Shown piece by piece: positions 39,408 to 50,905 of a stretch of DNA of 64,000 nt. Within the stretch, counting starts at the first letter, position 1. The number at the start of each line of letters is the position of its first letter. The stretch comes from Isoetes taiwanensis (taxonomy: Eukaryota > Streptophyta > Lycopodiopsida > Isoetales > Isoetaceae), in contig JAJEKV010000021.1 in assembly GCA_021234155.1 (NCBI GenBank), positions 12,771,760-12,835,759 on the forward strand, given 5' to 3'. The translations under genes and the position numbers were made by a program. Under the pieces are notes generated by a model, which worked only from the letters and a program-made list of their open reading frames with translations, ran no database searches and was not told the origin of the DNA.

Positions 39408-39560
39408 ATGAGATCCAAGCAGAACTTCTGCATTGCTAAACCTAGCAAAATAGCCCTAAGAAGCATTGCAATCATACCTAAAATGACCGGATTCATGCTT
39501 GAATGACGCTATCGGTGAAGATTTCCTGCCTCGAAGGTGTAGGGAATGGATTTTTTAGAG
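39314..39560 (-). pseudogene. Harbinger transposase N-terminal remnant
   Basis: The minus-strand frame reads LAMQKFCLDLIQENELEDPM, nearly the same as AFQKFCLDLIQENELEDPMA of Harbinger B at 49.8 kb. The upstream DNA also aligns with B as far as the TATACGGTATA module. It stops after about 60 codons at the overlap with the Myb-like gene; the catalytic domain is gone. Confidence 0.7.
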
Positions 39561-39747
39561 AAATCGAATGGAAATGGGACGCGGGAAGAAGAACTCGAAA
39601 TATCCCATATCACTCATTTTGAAGATCGAATGAGGAAAGAATTATCCCATATGGGATGGCCAGCCGGAGACAAATTGGAGGGAAAAAATCCGGCAGGGAA
39701 GGGAAAAACAGCTCGAAACGGCCGCTGGTAAGGCTCGAGAGAAGCTC

Positions 39748-40080
39748 ATCTCTGATCTTCTCTCGACCTATACGGTATAATTTTCGTCTCTCGCCGTATC
39801 CGATGAGAGACAAATTTTTCCGATCATGTGGCCGACCTGAGAGAGAAAGAGAGAGAGAGGGAGAGGGAGAGGAGGGAGAGGGAGAGGGAGAGGGAGAGGG
39901 AGAGGGAGGGAGAGAGAGGGAGGGGGGGGGGGAGGGGGAGGGGGAGAGAGAGAGAGAGGGAGAGAGAGAGAGAGAGCGAGCGAGCATGTGAGAGACGATA
40001 TGTGAGAGTTGGAGGGACATGAGAGATGATACTCTTTCCTTGAGAGACTAATTGCTTCTAACTGTTGTTGGGGCATTTTT
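39748..40080. repeat. TATACGGTATA module, GA/GGGA repeats and end module
   Basis: TATACGGTATA at 39769, CGTCTCTCGCCGTAT, CATGTGGCCGACC, then a (GA)/(GGGA) microsatellite at about 39838-39976. CATGTGAGAGACGATATGTG and the diverged palindrome at 40054-40074 follow. This is the same series of words as at 37.1 and 37.8 kb. Confidence 0.7.
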
Positions 40081-40352
40081 AATGAGTTGAATGATCGTGG
40101 ACTAAGGTTTTTGACCCTTTCGATGCCAAAAAAATTCAGATCTGCGGAAAAACTCATTCTATCACCCTCACCAAAGAATCATTGCTATCCTTTTATTCTT
40201 TTTCTGTTTGATAGACTATATAGAGAATGAAGAGGGAGAGATATCGTGGCCACATTATCGGCAAGAGATGGCGCGAGAGGGATTTTTAAGGAAGAAACGA
40301 TGACCAAAGGTCGAGAATGGGTTTCACAACTCTCGATTTTGAGAGGGATTTT

Positions 40353-40372
40353 GCCCTAACTGTTGTTAGGGG
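40353..40372. repeat. Extra copy of the CCCTAAC palindrome
   Basis: GCCCTAACTGTTGTTAGGGG preceded by GAGAGGGATTTT and followed by AATTTCCATCGAAATG. Same orientation as the copies at 37883 and 40054, about 300 bp beyond the latter. Confidence 0.7.
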
Positions 40373-41120
40373 AATTTCCATCGAAATGCGGTCGTTAAGG
40401 GAAGTACCCTTCGAGATATTTTTGGTTCACTCTAAAAGACATCTTGGCCTGCAGCTATGGCGGTTGCAGAAGTCGTTGTGCTATGGCTTTCTTCGAAAAG
40501 CATAGCATGCTTAACAATTCTACAACCATTTTTTCTTTGGCTTTTCAAGCCTTTAAAGCTTTAGCATAGATTATCTTGAAACAGGGGCTTCGGATGAATT
40601 TGGAAAATTTGGTGCATCTGAAGTCACTTGTGCAAAAATAGCCAATGCAGAAGTCTACAGAAGTTGGTTGCATGGTTCACATCCGCCCATCACAGTCCCA
40701 TTTCCATCTTCTTAAAAAATGGCTTCAGAAACATAGCTTTTCCCTATTCGTTTTCAGAGATTAAGAAATATGGCTTTTTCAGAACAGTTTAAGTGGAGCG
40801 TCTTCATAAACACGGCTCTTCATTGGTTTTTTTTTTTGTAGATTAAACTTCTAGTGGTCCAAATAGGAGCTCAAATAAGCGATGCCCTACTAGATTTGTA
40901 CTTGGTAGTCCATTGAAATCGTAGAACCTTTTCTATGCTTCGTAAACCCTTAGGTTCAGAATTAAAAGAGAGATGGCCAAATACTGTGTTTTATCTATTA
41001 GACCTTATCTGCTAATTTGTTAGTCCATTGATAATAACTTGGATAAGCCATGCCAGATTTTATAGTATTTGAAGGCAAAAGCTAATTGAAAGCAAAGAGC
41101 TGGTATTTTATTTTGCCTTA
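40373..41120. other. Intergenic, no gene seen
   Basis: AT-rich, with only accidental frames. Confidence 0.4.
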
Positions 41121-42330
41121 GATGAATTGAAATGAAATGTAGTACATCTATGGAGGCCTCATGGGTCTAAAAGACAACAATTTTCTATATACTATCATAA
41201 AAGAGTAGATGAGTCTCTGAATCCTCATCTACTTTATGACTCTCGCTCATGGTCTCATATTCGTCCAATAGAACATTTATAGGTTCCACCCAATTTTCCC
41301 TATAGCAAAATTTCTATCACATATGATCCTATCCTGTTCCCTCTAGTTTGAAGAAATTCTTGATATTTTTTTGTATCTAGTCAAATATATCATGTATTAT
41401 ATGATATGCAGGACATTTTAGCAGGACATCATTTTCTACATCTCCTTCGCTACATTTTGCATTCTCTCATTGACCGTGAGATGATTTCGCCCCATCTTCC
41501 ATTTCTACTCCAAGGTGATGAGAACTAAGGTGCATTCTACAGATAGTATGTCTCTTCTTGAATATTCTCTTTCAATGCTCTGTTGTGCCCAAGGTGGGTT
41601 TCATATACTTTCAATATTGAATTATCTTTGTCTTAGAGTTTTGCCATAGTTTTCATCATGTACTCATCGTCTTAAGTCATCATCCACTAGAATTGCTTTC
41701 TCCCAATTAATATCCCACTTTTTAAGCCGAATTTTTAAATCATAAAACCATCCTTCCTTCATTCAATATCAACACATGATGTGGAATTCAGTTATCGTCC
41801 ATTTGCTTCATCTTCTTGAGATATCTAATGCATCTGACTATTGCCTTCCTTTCCAATGGCATAAAATCGCTCTTAGCCAACATCAATGGATAAGGGGTTT
41901 GAACTTTCACACCCTGTTCAAGCCATAGGAATTTCTTTCGGATATATTTAATATCTTCCTATAGGCATTGTGGTAAACTTGGACTCCAAATTTCACATCC
42001 ATATAGGATAATACTTTGCACCAAAGCCTTAAAGAGTGTCATCTTGAAATGCCAAGACCAGAAATAGGCTCTCATGCACATACGTTGCATGGCATACAAT
42101 GCTTTTTGTTCCCCTTCAATCCTTTGTGTAATGCACGCATTCCACTTATGATTCCCGCTTATCAATAACCCCAAATGTTTAAATGAATCACAAGTTTTTA
42201 CAACACTTCCTTTATATCTAAAAGGATAATCTTATTTAAGAGTACCTATCGCCAGGATATTACTTTTTTTATGCCATATCATCATCTTCAATTGCTTCAC
42301 TGTCACTTGTGGAACGCTTGAATGATCCTC
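41121..42330 (-). mobile_element. LINE-D, 5'-truncated stem-loop LINE
   Basis: The minus-strand frame 42174-41959 reads MGLLISGNHKWNACITQRIE, ALYAMQRMCMRAYFWSWHFK and ILYGCEIWSPSLPQCL, colinear with LINE-A ORF2 (RNHRWNACISKRIDGG, EIWGPSLPQCL). Homology extends back to about 42.33 kb and, through several frame changes, forward to the C-terminus and the 3' end. The 3' hairpin region is at 41146-41175 (minus), followed by ATTTC-like tail repeats down to 41123. Its hairpin stems carry more mismatches than the other copies, suggesting greater age. Confidence 0.8.
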
Positions 42331-42400
42331 TTCTTTGCTGTCTATGGAAGGAACAAAGTCATTGTCCTCATTACCATTCTTATCACATTTATATCTAGCA

Positions 42401-42564
42401 AAGCATTATGAATAAAATGTCATTGCTACATGGTTATCTACATCTGGATTATTTGACGCAACGGCCTAGGCCAAGGGGCTAGGTCTGTTTCAGGCCTAGG
42501 CCGTTGCGCCAAATAATCCAGATATAGATAACCATGTAACAATGACATTTTATTCATAATGCTT
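42401..42564. mobile_element. Long near-perfect hairpin, 72-bp arms
   Basis: The arms 42401-42472 and 42493-42564 are reverse complements with three mismatches, around a 20-nt loop. Arm ends: AAGCATTATGAATAAAATGT / ACATTTTATTCATAATGCTT. A looser match continues outward (TATATCTA / TAGATATA). No coding content. It may be a fold-back MITE or, if transcribed, a young microRNA-type or siRNA-producing hairpin. It sits just beyond the 5' truncation point of LINE-D. Confidence 0.9.
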
Positions 42565-42599
42565 ATTTATTTAGATATAAACACTTAGAATAAAGTTAG

Positions 42600-43053
42600 A
42601 GAAATATACTTAGAAAAGTTGGGATACTTAGAAAGAACGGAATTACAATTATTCGTCATCAGACAAGACATCTGGTAAGTTACAAGTATTTTCGCCTTGT
42701 CAGCAGGATCAAATCTGAAGGTGGTTCCCTTGCCCTTAGCACGTCTTCTTTGCTCTAATGGAACTTTGATGACACAGATCTGTGTGAGTCATTGTAGAAA
42801 TGGTAATTTCTTGCAGATTGAGCACATTCTTGGAAGCCATTGTCTTTGAATCGCCCTCACTGCCCTTGCATAGAGCCCCCTTGATTTGCCCCTTTCTGAC
42901 TTTCTCTCTCTAGGGTTTACAATCTCTCTCTAGCCCCAAAACCACCAAACCCCTAAAAGGTGATCTGACCGCGATTTTGGGTCCCCAAATTGGATTCTGA
43001 GCACACTTTTTACAGCCAGAGACCCCATAGCCTTTGGAAGTCAGCACACAAGG
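42600..43053 (+). other. Probable 5' region of LINE-E
   Basis: Non-coding DNA directly before LINE-E ORF1, with TCTCTCTCTAG words. I could not fix the element's 5' end or its target-site duplication. Confidence 0.35.
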
Positions 43054-44239
43054 ATGGAGGGGAATCTGCATGCGCTAAAGAAGCGGGCACGTAATGCCGA
43101 GGGCTCCTCCCCCTCGGAATTCATCACACAGACAGAGGCAATACATGTCCTGGAGGGAAAGCTGAACGCCATTCAGGACAAGCTGGCAGGTGTGGAGATG
43201 CAAAGGGATACCCAGCCGGCAGCTATTCTCAAGAAACAGTTGGCGAAAGAGAAAGAACGTATCTCGACGCTGGAAGAGCGCATCAGGCCACTGGATGACC
43301 GCTTTGGCCTCGCTGACTTTGAGCGCAGACAAGCACGTGATACTGTCGCCCAGCTAAGAAGTGAAGTGACAGCGATGTCCCGCACTCTCAGCGATGCAAC
43401 CCGACGTCTAGAGCAGCTCCAACGGCAAATGTCAGAGGATGTGGTACAGCTGCAAAACGAGCTCAGACAGGCAGTGGCGCAGGTTGCACAGTTGGTTGCC
43501 CTAGACGGCCGGTTGGCAGACCAGGAGGCTACAATGTCTCGGATGCAGGGGAGGGTGGACACCTTGGAGAAGAGACAACCTGAAAGTCAAGAGGCAGCGC
43601 CCAGGCTTTCGGCCCTTGAGAAGAGGATGGCCGAGTTCCAGCGGGAGATGTATGATCTGCGCATGCAGATGAAGCAGACAAGTACCACTACAGGGGCAGC
43701 ACCACCACCATGCCCAATACCTGAGGCAGAGGTTGCACAGGGAATTAGACGGGTCCTTCGCGAGGAGAAGGACCGCCAGTCTCGTCGACTGAACATTGTC
43801 GTTCGCGGCTTGCCTGAAGAACAGGGGGAAGATCTCCCAGCTAAGCTCCATGCCCTGGTTTTGGCAAGGCGCCCGATTAAAAGACTTGACAAGAAGAAAC
43901 CCGACCGTAGTCCGGACGCCAAGCATGAGACCCCGACTAGTTAAACTCACAGTGCTCGACCAAGCGTCGAAGACGTTGATGCTGCAGCGCGCTAGTCGCT
44001 TGAAGGGGACATTGGTGTACTTAGACACGGATCTGACCCTGGCTCAACAGAAGGAGAGGCAGGAGGAATTCGCAAAGATTAGACAGATCAGGCAGGCAGG
44101 AGGATCGGCAGGCCTGGTGAATGGCAAGATGAAGATATTTGTGCCTCCACGGCCAACAGTGGCAGAACCGGCGACCGGGGGACCAAGCACTTCTGGATCC
44201 CCCACTTCCAGAATGGCGGATCGCACACGCCAGCCGTGA
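43054..44239 (+). pseudogene. LINE-E ORF1 (coiled coil, RRM-like)
   Basis: ATG at 43054, MEGNLHALKKRARNAEGSSP. Residues ~30-210 are a long heptad-repeat coiled coil (LEGKLNAIQDKLAGVEMQRD, MSRMQGRVDTLEKR). Then a short proline-rich linker and RRLNIVVRGLPEEQGEDLPA, matching RALNIRIVGLPEKE in LINE-A. A frameshift near 43.87 kb moves the rest to another frame (KTLMLQRASRLKGTLVYLDT, LTLAQQKERQEEFAKI), with a basic glycine/proline-rich tail ending at 44239. LINE ORF1 proteins of this design trimerise and coat element RNA. Confidence 0.82.
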
Positions 44240-44380
44240 CCAAGTCCCGGGCACCACCCACGCCAGCCAGAGCCGCACATGAGAGCCCCAAAGACCGCCA
44301 ATGGCCCAACTCCTGCACCCTCCATGGGGACTGGGACATGGCAGTCACCACAGACAGCATAGGAAGAGTGCCTTCAAATT

Positions 44381-47300
44381 GTGTCGTGGAACTGTAGGGG
44401 ATTTCCCTGGAAGCGCGGCGACGGCATTGCTGAAATTGCTGCAGGATGGACATCATCTTCTTGCAAGAGACATGGGAATATAGTGGTCATCTGTTGCCAG
44501 ACATCCCAGGGTACCATCATTTCTCACTGGCCAATGAGCGTCATGGCAAGCGAGGCTATGGAGGGGTCGCGTGCTACTTCAAAGATGCTATAGCATCCAT
44601 AGTCTCGCTCCACAAGGCTGATAGACTCAACCGCTACCTGTGGATACGCGTGCTGCAGCCTCACCACCGCCCACTGTTTATCGCAGGATGTTATATACCC
44701 CATGAAACTTCTAAGTTCTACAGGGTGCATCAGGCAGACACAGATGTGCATATGCCCTATAGGGAATTGTATGATGAGATAGAGCAGTATCGCCAGGAGG
44801 GTCATGTGTTTTTATTGGGAGATTTCAACGCACGTACAGCACAGTGCCAGTCGGTCACCTTTCAGGGAAATGCTGACTCCAACCCACTTTGGTTAGAAAC
44901 GGAGGCATCCCAGCATGCAAGACGCTCCCAGGATACAGTCTCCGGAGCCTTTGGAAGAGAGTTGGTCCAGCTATATCAGATCTTTGACATGGTGATCTGC
45001 AACGGTATGCTCAGGTGGCCGCGATCAGGGGGCTTCACTTGCAGAAGCGACGGGGGCGATGGGGGAGCCAGTGTGGTGGACTATCTCCTAGCTCCAGTGC
45101 CAGAACTTGACAGGCACAGGAACAAGAGATGAAGAGACTTTGTCAGACCACTATCCACTTTATGTCACTTTGAATTGGAGGCACTCAGTGGCATGGCCAC
45201 AGGACAGGCACCCCCGGGGTTTGGGATACAACCCGAACTATAGGAAGCAAGCAGGATATGAGGTGGAGCTTGAACGTGAGCTACAGGGGATTGATGCCCT
45301 CTATACATTGCATGATAAGTGTGAATGGTTGGTGAAGGCTTTACTCGCAGCAGCCAGTAAATGCTTTGCAGCAAGAAAGCTCTCGCGCAGGGACACTGTG
45401 CAATTCCCTCAAAACCCCTGGTTTGACGCGGAATGTAAGGTTCTAAAGAGTCAGCTACGCACCATCTTAGATACACAGCTCCGGCCACAGGCCATTAGGG
45501 ACTCTAAGACATTCTTGAAATCCAAAAAGTATCGCTACATTGCAGAAAATCAGCAACGCATGTTTGATCTATTGATGACTGAGCCAAAAGCCTTTTGGCG
45601 TAGAGTGCTGTATAAGAGGCATCAACCACCTGGAAATGTTACCGCAGACTAGTGGAGACAGTGGTTGGAGGAGTTGTATGACCCCCCAGGAGCAATTGCT
45701 GATGTGCCAGATCAACTAGGAGAAACACTGCAGCTCTTAGAGGCGGACATCCACCAGGGTCTTAGGCATCTTGCTAATGGTAAAGCAAAGGACTTGCAGG
45801 GACTTCAGGCCGAGCTGTTGAAATGGGGTGGGCCAGCTTTGCTCGGACCTTTGACAGGAATAATCAATCAGGCCATCAGAGAGGGCCTCCCACAGGAATG
45901 GATGGTTAGCAAGATCACCCCTATTCATAAGACGGGAAGCAGGGATGACTCCACCAACTACCGTATGATCATGGTGAGCCCGTTACTCGCAAAACTTCTA
46001 GCAGGGGTGCTGGAGAAGAAGTTAACGCAATGGGCGGAGGAAACTGGAGTGCGTGCAGTTGGCCAGGCAGGTTTCCGCCCTGCCCACTCCACGAGTGATC
46101 ATATTTTTACTCTCAGAATCCTTGTGGAAGCTAGTCGCAATACACGACGTGACCTGTATTGCTGTTTCGTGGATTTTAAGACGGCATATGATACAGTCCC
46201 TCGGGACCTGTTGTGGCAATGCTTGCAGGAGCTACATGTCCCACAGGATTTGCAGAATGCCATCTACCGGCTGTATGCCGGAATATATGCCACTTTGCCT
46301 GCGTCAGACCACCGGGTGAACAGCACCATAGGTGTTAAAACAGGGATGCCCGTTATTTCCAACGCTTTTTGGACTCTATATTGACAAGTTGGAGACCTGG
46401 ATGCAAGAACATGGAGGTGGTGGCCCGCAGTTGCCAGAGGCATATACAGTAAAATAGTTGCTCTATATCCCATACAGCCAGGAGTATGCAGGAACATTTG
46501 GATGCTCTCAGTCAATTCTGTGACATAGCAGGAATGACAGTCAACCAGCAGAAAACCAAGCTGTTGCCAATCCTGTCTGCGCAGCATGATATCCCAGACT
46601 TCTATTACAGAGGACAAAGGATGGAAGTTGTAAGGACCTTTAAGTATCTGGGAATCGATTTCTCTGCTAACATGCTATGGGATGACTGTGGAGAAAGAAG
46701 GGTCAGCGTGGAATGGAAAGCCCTGTATGCAATGCAGATTAGCTGTCACAGAATAGATCTCTGCGATTGGACACGCAAAGCACACTTGTTCCGAGCACTC
46801 GTGGAACCAGTACTGCTACATGGGGTAGAGGTATGGGGGCCAGCGATTAGCAAGGGTACTTGGGATAAGCTAGAGAGGGTGCAGAAGGCTTTCCTGACAT
46901 ACAGCCTAGGCGTCAAGGACACGGTGCCTTATCCAATTTTGCTGTATGAGACTGGCTTTTGGCCCCTGCAACATTCTGCTGTGCGCAGGCACCTTGCGTA
47001 TTTCCATAAGGTTGACGAAATGGATGCACAACGTCTTCCTCCCCGGGCTCTGTTATTGGCACAAGGGCCGTAACGTCTGAAGAGAGTATGGCAAGAGCAT
47101 TGTAGGGGATGGTTCGCACGATGGTCCATAGACTATCAACACATTGTGGATATGTCGGATATCGCAGAGCAGGAGCTGCATTTGAATGCACGCTTTGCTG
47201 CCTCTCTATGGGATGCGCCCACTCTTGCAAAGCCCAAAAACGAGCACTACCACACACAGGTCAATCCGTCGCTTGAACACGGCCCCCACCAGTATCTGAA

Positions 47301-47620
47301 GGCACACATTTCCACCAAGAAACGAAGAGCTATAGCTGCAATAAGGACATGGTCCCACCATCTCAGAATTGAGACAGGCCGCTGGGGTACGGATGGAGGG
47401 CAGGGAATCCCCCGGCATGAGAGCCAGTGCTGTCACATGCAGATAGTAGAAGATGAACACCATGCTCTACAGGAATGCCCAGCGTATGCACACATCCGAG
47501 CAGCTCATGCCGATCTCAGATGCTCTGAGATAGCAATTCACCAACTGCTGGCTTCGCCAATGGTGGCACGTCTTGCGTCCTACATTCTGCAAGTCTCCAC
47601 CGTCAGGGACCAGTGGTAGA
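44381..47620 (+). pseudogene. LINE-E ORF2 (endonuclease-RT)
   Basis: The endonuclease begins MSWNCRGFPWKRGDG and, after a frameshift at ~44.45 kb, DIIFLQETWEYSGH, LLGDFNARTAQ and, after a second shift near 45.12 kb, LSDHYPLYV. The linker (FPQNPWFDAECKVLKSQLR) runs to a TAG at 45650. The RT has motif A (CFVDFKTAYDTVPR) near 46.17 kb. Motif B is damaged (GVKTGMPVISN for the expected GVKQGCPLSP) and the frame ends at 46384. The motif C region near 46.46 kb has lost the YxDD box. The C-terminal domain resumes at 46486 (TFKYLGIDFSAN, EVWGPAISKGTWDKLE) and, after a stop near 47.07 kb, ends with HHLRIETGRW and EDEHHALQEC at 47620. Confidence 0.88.
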
Positions 47621-47687
47621 GACACATTGTACAGGGTTTCTGTGGTTTTATTTTGTGTTTGGAAACTTTCCGCTATATTGTAAAACC

Positions 47688-47716
47688 GTCTCATAGGCCA
47701 GTTGGTCTCCGTGGAC
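47688..47716 (+). other. 3' hairpin of LINE-E
   Basis: GTCTCATAGGCC, loop AGTT, GGTCTCCGTGGAC: the AGGCC/GGTCT stem (one G-U) and an outer GTC/GAC pair. It is followed by GTTAAAATATA and the (CTTC)n tail. Confidence 0.8.
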
Positions 47717-47727
47717 GTTAAAATATA

Positions 47728-47750
47728 CTTCCTTCCTTCCTTCCTTCCTT
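47728..47750 (+). repeat. (CTTC)n tail of LINE-E
   Basis: Five to six CTTC units then CTTTTCTATG of flanking DNA. Confidence 0.9.
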
Positions 47751-47759
47751 TTCTATGTA

Positions 47760-49290
47760 TTCGCATTTATTGCTTCATTTGCATTCACTACTCGGATGCA
47801 GAACCAATGCACTTTTAGTTATCATCTCTTCGTCTCCAACTATATCAATCACTCCAGTTATCTAGAAAGTTCGTTAGAAAGCTGGTAGCATGTCCCTAGG
47901 AGGTACTATAAAAGATGGTGGCATTAGGAGCTTCAAAGTGAGTGAATAACTTTCTAAAGCAAGCATTAACATGTTCAAAATTATTGTACCGAAAAGGTTT
48001 TGCAACATAATTTGAATGTCTTCAAGTTTCCTGGATGTTGGAGTTGGATTTCCAACAAATGTAGAAGGCAAAACGTTTAAGAGTAGACGTCTGTTCCACG
48101 CATGAAGAACTTGAACGTACCAAAGTAGAAGGCAACTTAACATTGATAATGTCCATTAAAATACAATGTGAAGATTAGGACAAGCAATTAGAAAATTCTT
48201 AAAGTTGTTAATGTTGTTTTGGAATAGAAGAGAATCCACTAACGACAGTGAAGCCTATTTTGGAATAGGGCTTCAAGACAAAGAACACATAACTTGTATA
48301 CGAATTTAAGCAAAAAATATTTCAGGGCAAGGCAATGTTATTCTGGTTCAAGACTTAAACAAGAACATATTTTGGAATATCCAACGAGTTGCAATCATAT
48401 ACAAAATGTTAACACCTGGCATAAAAAAATTAACAACATAAAAATCCACTCTCGATTTTTGTTTTTTAATTCTCTATTCTAAATATTGGCAATGAGAATG
48501 AGCATCTTGATTTGCCTCCCTCCCCCCAAAAAAACCCAACCCAAAATGCCTTGAGTTGGTACCATATTATACTAAATGATTCAAAATATGGGCATCAATA
48601 GCAAGGTATGTACATATGCATAAATTTAAAATCTATACAATACAAAATTCGTATTTCCTATTCCAATTGTTTCGAAATTTCATCTTTTATAGCTTTCTGG
48701 AAATACAAAAGCATTGAATCAATAAAGCCGGCCTATTTCAGAATACAAAAGCTGTGTGCATGTTATTTCAGAATAGTGCAATTGTTCTTAAAGGCCTCCT
48801 TTGGTTATTTGATAATTGGATTTTTCTTTATGGAAGGCAAGTTTGCTATTCTGGAATAGCTTTGCCTTTTTCTTCTATAGAAGTTTCCTAGTCTAGAATA
48901 GATTTTTTTTTTTTATCGAATCCTTTTCTTCAAAAATTGATTTTTTCTACATGTTTTTAGCGATGGAGACATTATCAAACCTCTTTCCTTCCTAGTTTTT
49001 CCCGATCTCTGCCATTTGAGTTTAATGCTTGCTTATCTTTTTGAGCATATGTCTTACTTGTTCTTAACAGATTTTGCATCATATTTTAATGTCTTCCTTG
49101 CACGTTTTCTAGAGCTTTCCTTACATGTTTAATATCCAGCCTTATTCTACTATAGCATTCAATTTACTTTTTGTAGTGGTAATATTACAAAATAACTTAT
49201 TTTATGTTTCTCATCCTGAGTTTGATGTGTATTTATATGTAAGGATCCATCGTATTCTCATACAAAGAAGCTAGTAAGTCATGCCCCGAG
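47760..49290. other. Intergenic, with dispersed TATTCTGGAATA-like words
   Basis: No gene. Words of the form TATTnnGGAATA or TTCnnGAATA occur about eight times between 48.2 and 48.9 kb, for example at 48206, 48259, 48363, 48736, 48766, 48845 and 48892. Confidence 0.45.
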
Positions 49291-49294
49291 TGGT

Positions 49295-49457
49295 GCTCCT
49301 CAACCACTTAATAGTGGTTTGTTCATCTGATATTCCAGTGCACAGGAAAGCGAGGACATAGGGGTATCACCTGCTACGATCGAATAGCCTTGGCACCATT
49401 AGTCTCTTTTCACAAGATAGACAGACATAATCGCTACATGTGGGTGGAATCGTTGGC
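49295..49457 (+). pseudogene. LINE endonuclease-domain fragment
   Basis: The nucleotide sequence aligns with LINE-E at about 44480-44655: TAATAGTGGTTTGTTCATCT, GTATCACCTGCTACGA, then ATAATCGCTACATGTGGGTG against CAACCGCTACCTGTGGATAC. It is cut off on the right by Harbinger B. Confidence 0.7.
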
Positions 49458-50146
49458 CACATGCAACTTAATTTTTTGTCTCTCACGCTATACGCCAAGA
49501 ATAAAACATTATACGGTATAGCTTGAGAGAAGATGAGAGACGAGCTTCTCTCGATTCATAACAGGTCCCATTTGGAGCAAAATTTGAGGTCCCTGCCGGA
49601 TTTTTTTCCCTTCTTTTCCACTCTGATAGGTCTGATCTTATGGGATATTTCCTTTTTAAAGCATTCTTCAAGATTCAAGATATGGAATATTTCGAGTTCT
49701 TTGAGCCTGCTTCTTAGCAACAATCTTTAGGGTTCCTGCATCTCTTTTTAGGCCAGATTCTATAAGAAATCTGTGGATTACATCCTTGCCCTATCAAAAC
49801 ATCGACAGTGGCATTTCAGAAGTTCTGCTTGGATCTTATACAAGAAAATGAACTGGAAGATCCCATGGCAACAATCGACAAGGAAGAGCCATTCAAAGAT
49901 AATACTAGTTATCAATGTGCATCTTCCATCTTATTGGCCGCAGCATCTTGGTTTAGAAGACCACCAAAAAGATTCTGGGTTTGTTCAAGACAAACCACTC
50001 AATGGGATAACGTTGACAATCATGCATGGAATTGCCTACCACCATTCGAAGATGATATATGGCATCAGTTTTACAGAATGAAGAGAGGTTCCTTTGAGAA
50101 ACTGGTAGGTTTTATTGTACCATGTCTAATTAGATCAGGCTTGTGA
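49458..50146 (+). mobile_element. PIF/Harbinger element B, transposase N-terminal part
   Basis: It begins near GGCCACATG and TTTTTTGTCTCTCACG, then TATACGGTATA (49510) and GAGAGACGAGCTTCTCTCG. It is colinear in reverse with 39.4-39.8 kb of element A. The plus-strand frame 49808-50146 reads AFQKFCLDLIQENELEDPMA, AWNCLPPFEDDIWHQFYRMK and RGSFEKLVGFIVPCLI, the N-terminal helical region of Harbinger-type transposases just before the DDE nuclease domain. The frame ends after about 112 codons; an intron or a truncation could explain this. No DDE motif is visible downstream. Confidence 0.65.
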
Positions 50147-50850
50147 TGTGAATTATATTGTGCCTTTAAGATATTTCTATAAGTTCTTTAGATAGTTAAA
50201 TAATAGAGAATACATGACATGGCATAATGATGACATGGCAAAACGATGACTCAAATAAGAGAAGTTAGAATGGAAAACTAGAACGTAAAAAAGGGAAAGG
50301 AGAGAAGAGACAACGTTGTATAAGATCTGGTAATTAAGGATTTGAAGAAGCGATTTAGAGGTAAGACTATATCTGATGTTTTAAAGAAAATAATCTTTCT
50401 GATACAAAATATAGAAGAGAAGGAAAAAATCAATCTGTTTCAGAAACATGCTGATGAATATTTCCATCTCAATTTTGGATTCTAAGAGCTTCTGGGTCGG
50501 CAAACCTGATTCTGGCAGCCTCTTATTCAACAGTATCTGATTCGCTTGTGCTTGATTTCAATAGCCTTATCTCAAATCTGCTCTTCCAATTCTTTGCCGA
50601 TGATATCTGCCTGATCGGATATAAGGATCTATGCCATGATGCTTCTATCTTTAATAATGGCAGACAAGAAAGGAAGAAAATAAAAATAAAAAAAAACAAA
50701 GCCTTATGGATTTGTTTCATAACATTCAGTGTTCGGCCGTGTATCCACCCTTCAGGATTCGTCGAAATTAGAAAAGGAAGCAAGATATTTCTGTTATTTC
50801 ATTTCAATATAAAGTTTAGAGGGTAAATGAGTTTTTTTAATGAAAATAAA
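50147..50850. other. Possible decayed continuation of Harbinger B, no gene seen
   Basis: AT-rich. Only short frames on both strands. Confidence 0.3.
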
Positions 50851-50858
50851 AGTGGTTT

Positions 50859-50905
50859 TGGTTTAGTGGTTAAGGGCTTTGGCTTAATGGTGGGGGTTCA
50901 AGCTC
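50859..50905 (+). mobile_element. tRNA-like SINE head
   Basis: A-box-like TGGTTTAGTGG at 50859-50869 and B-box-like GGTTCAAGCTC at 50895-50905, spaced 25 nt. They have the RNA polymerase III internal promoter pattern but no tRNA cloverleaf, as in tRNA-derived SINEs. The 3' end of the element is not clear. Confidence 0.5.

Larger units (their letters stand above)
43054..47751 (+). mobile_element. LINE-E, nearly complete stem-loop LINE
   Basis: ORF1 (43054-44239), ORF2 (about 44381-47620), a 3' hairpin at 47688-47716 and a (CTTC)n tail at 47728-47750. Same family as LINE-A by ORF2 order, C-terminal zinc motif and 3' end. It is more GC-rich than LINE-A and has fewer lesions, so it is probably younger, but frameshifts in both ORFs and loss of RT motif C make it inactive. 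Confidence 0.9.
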
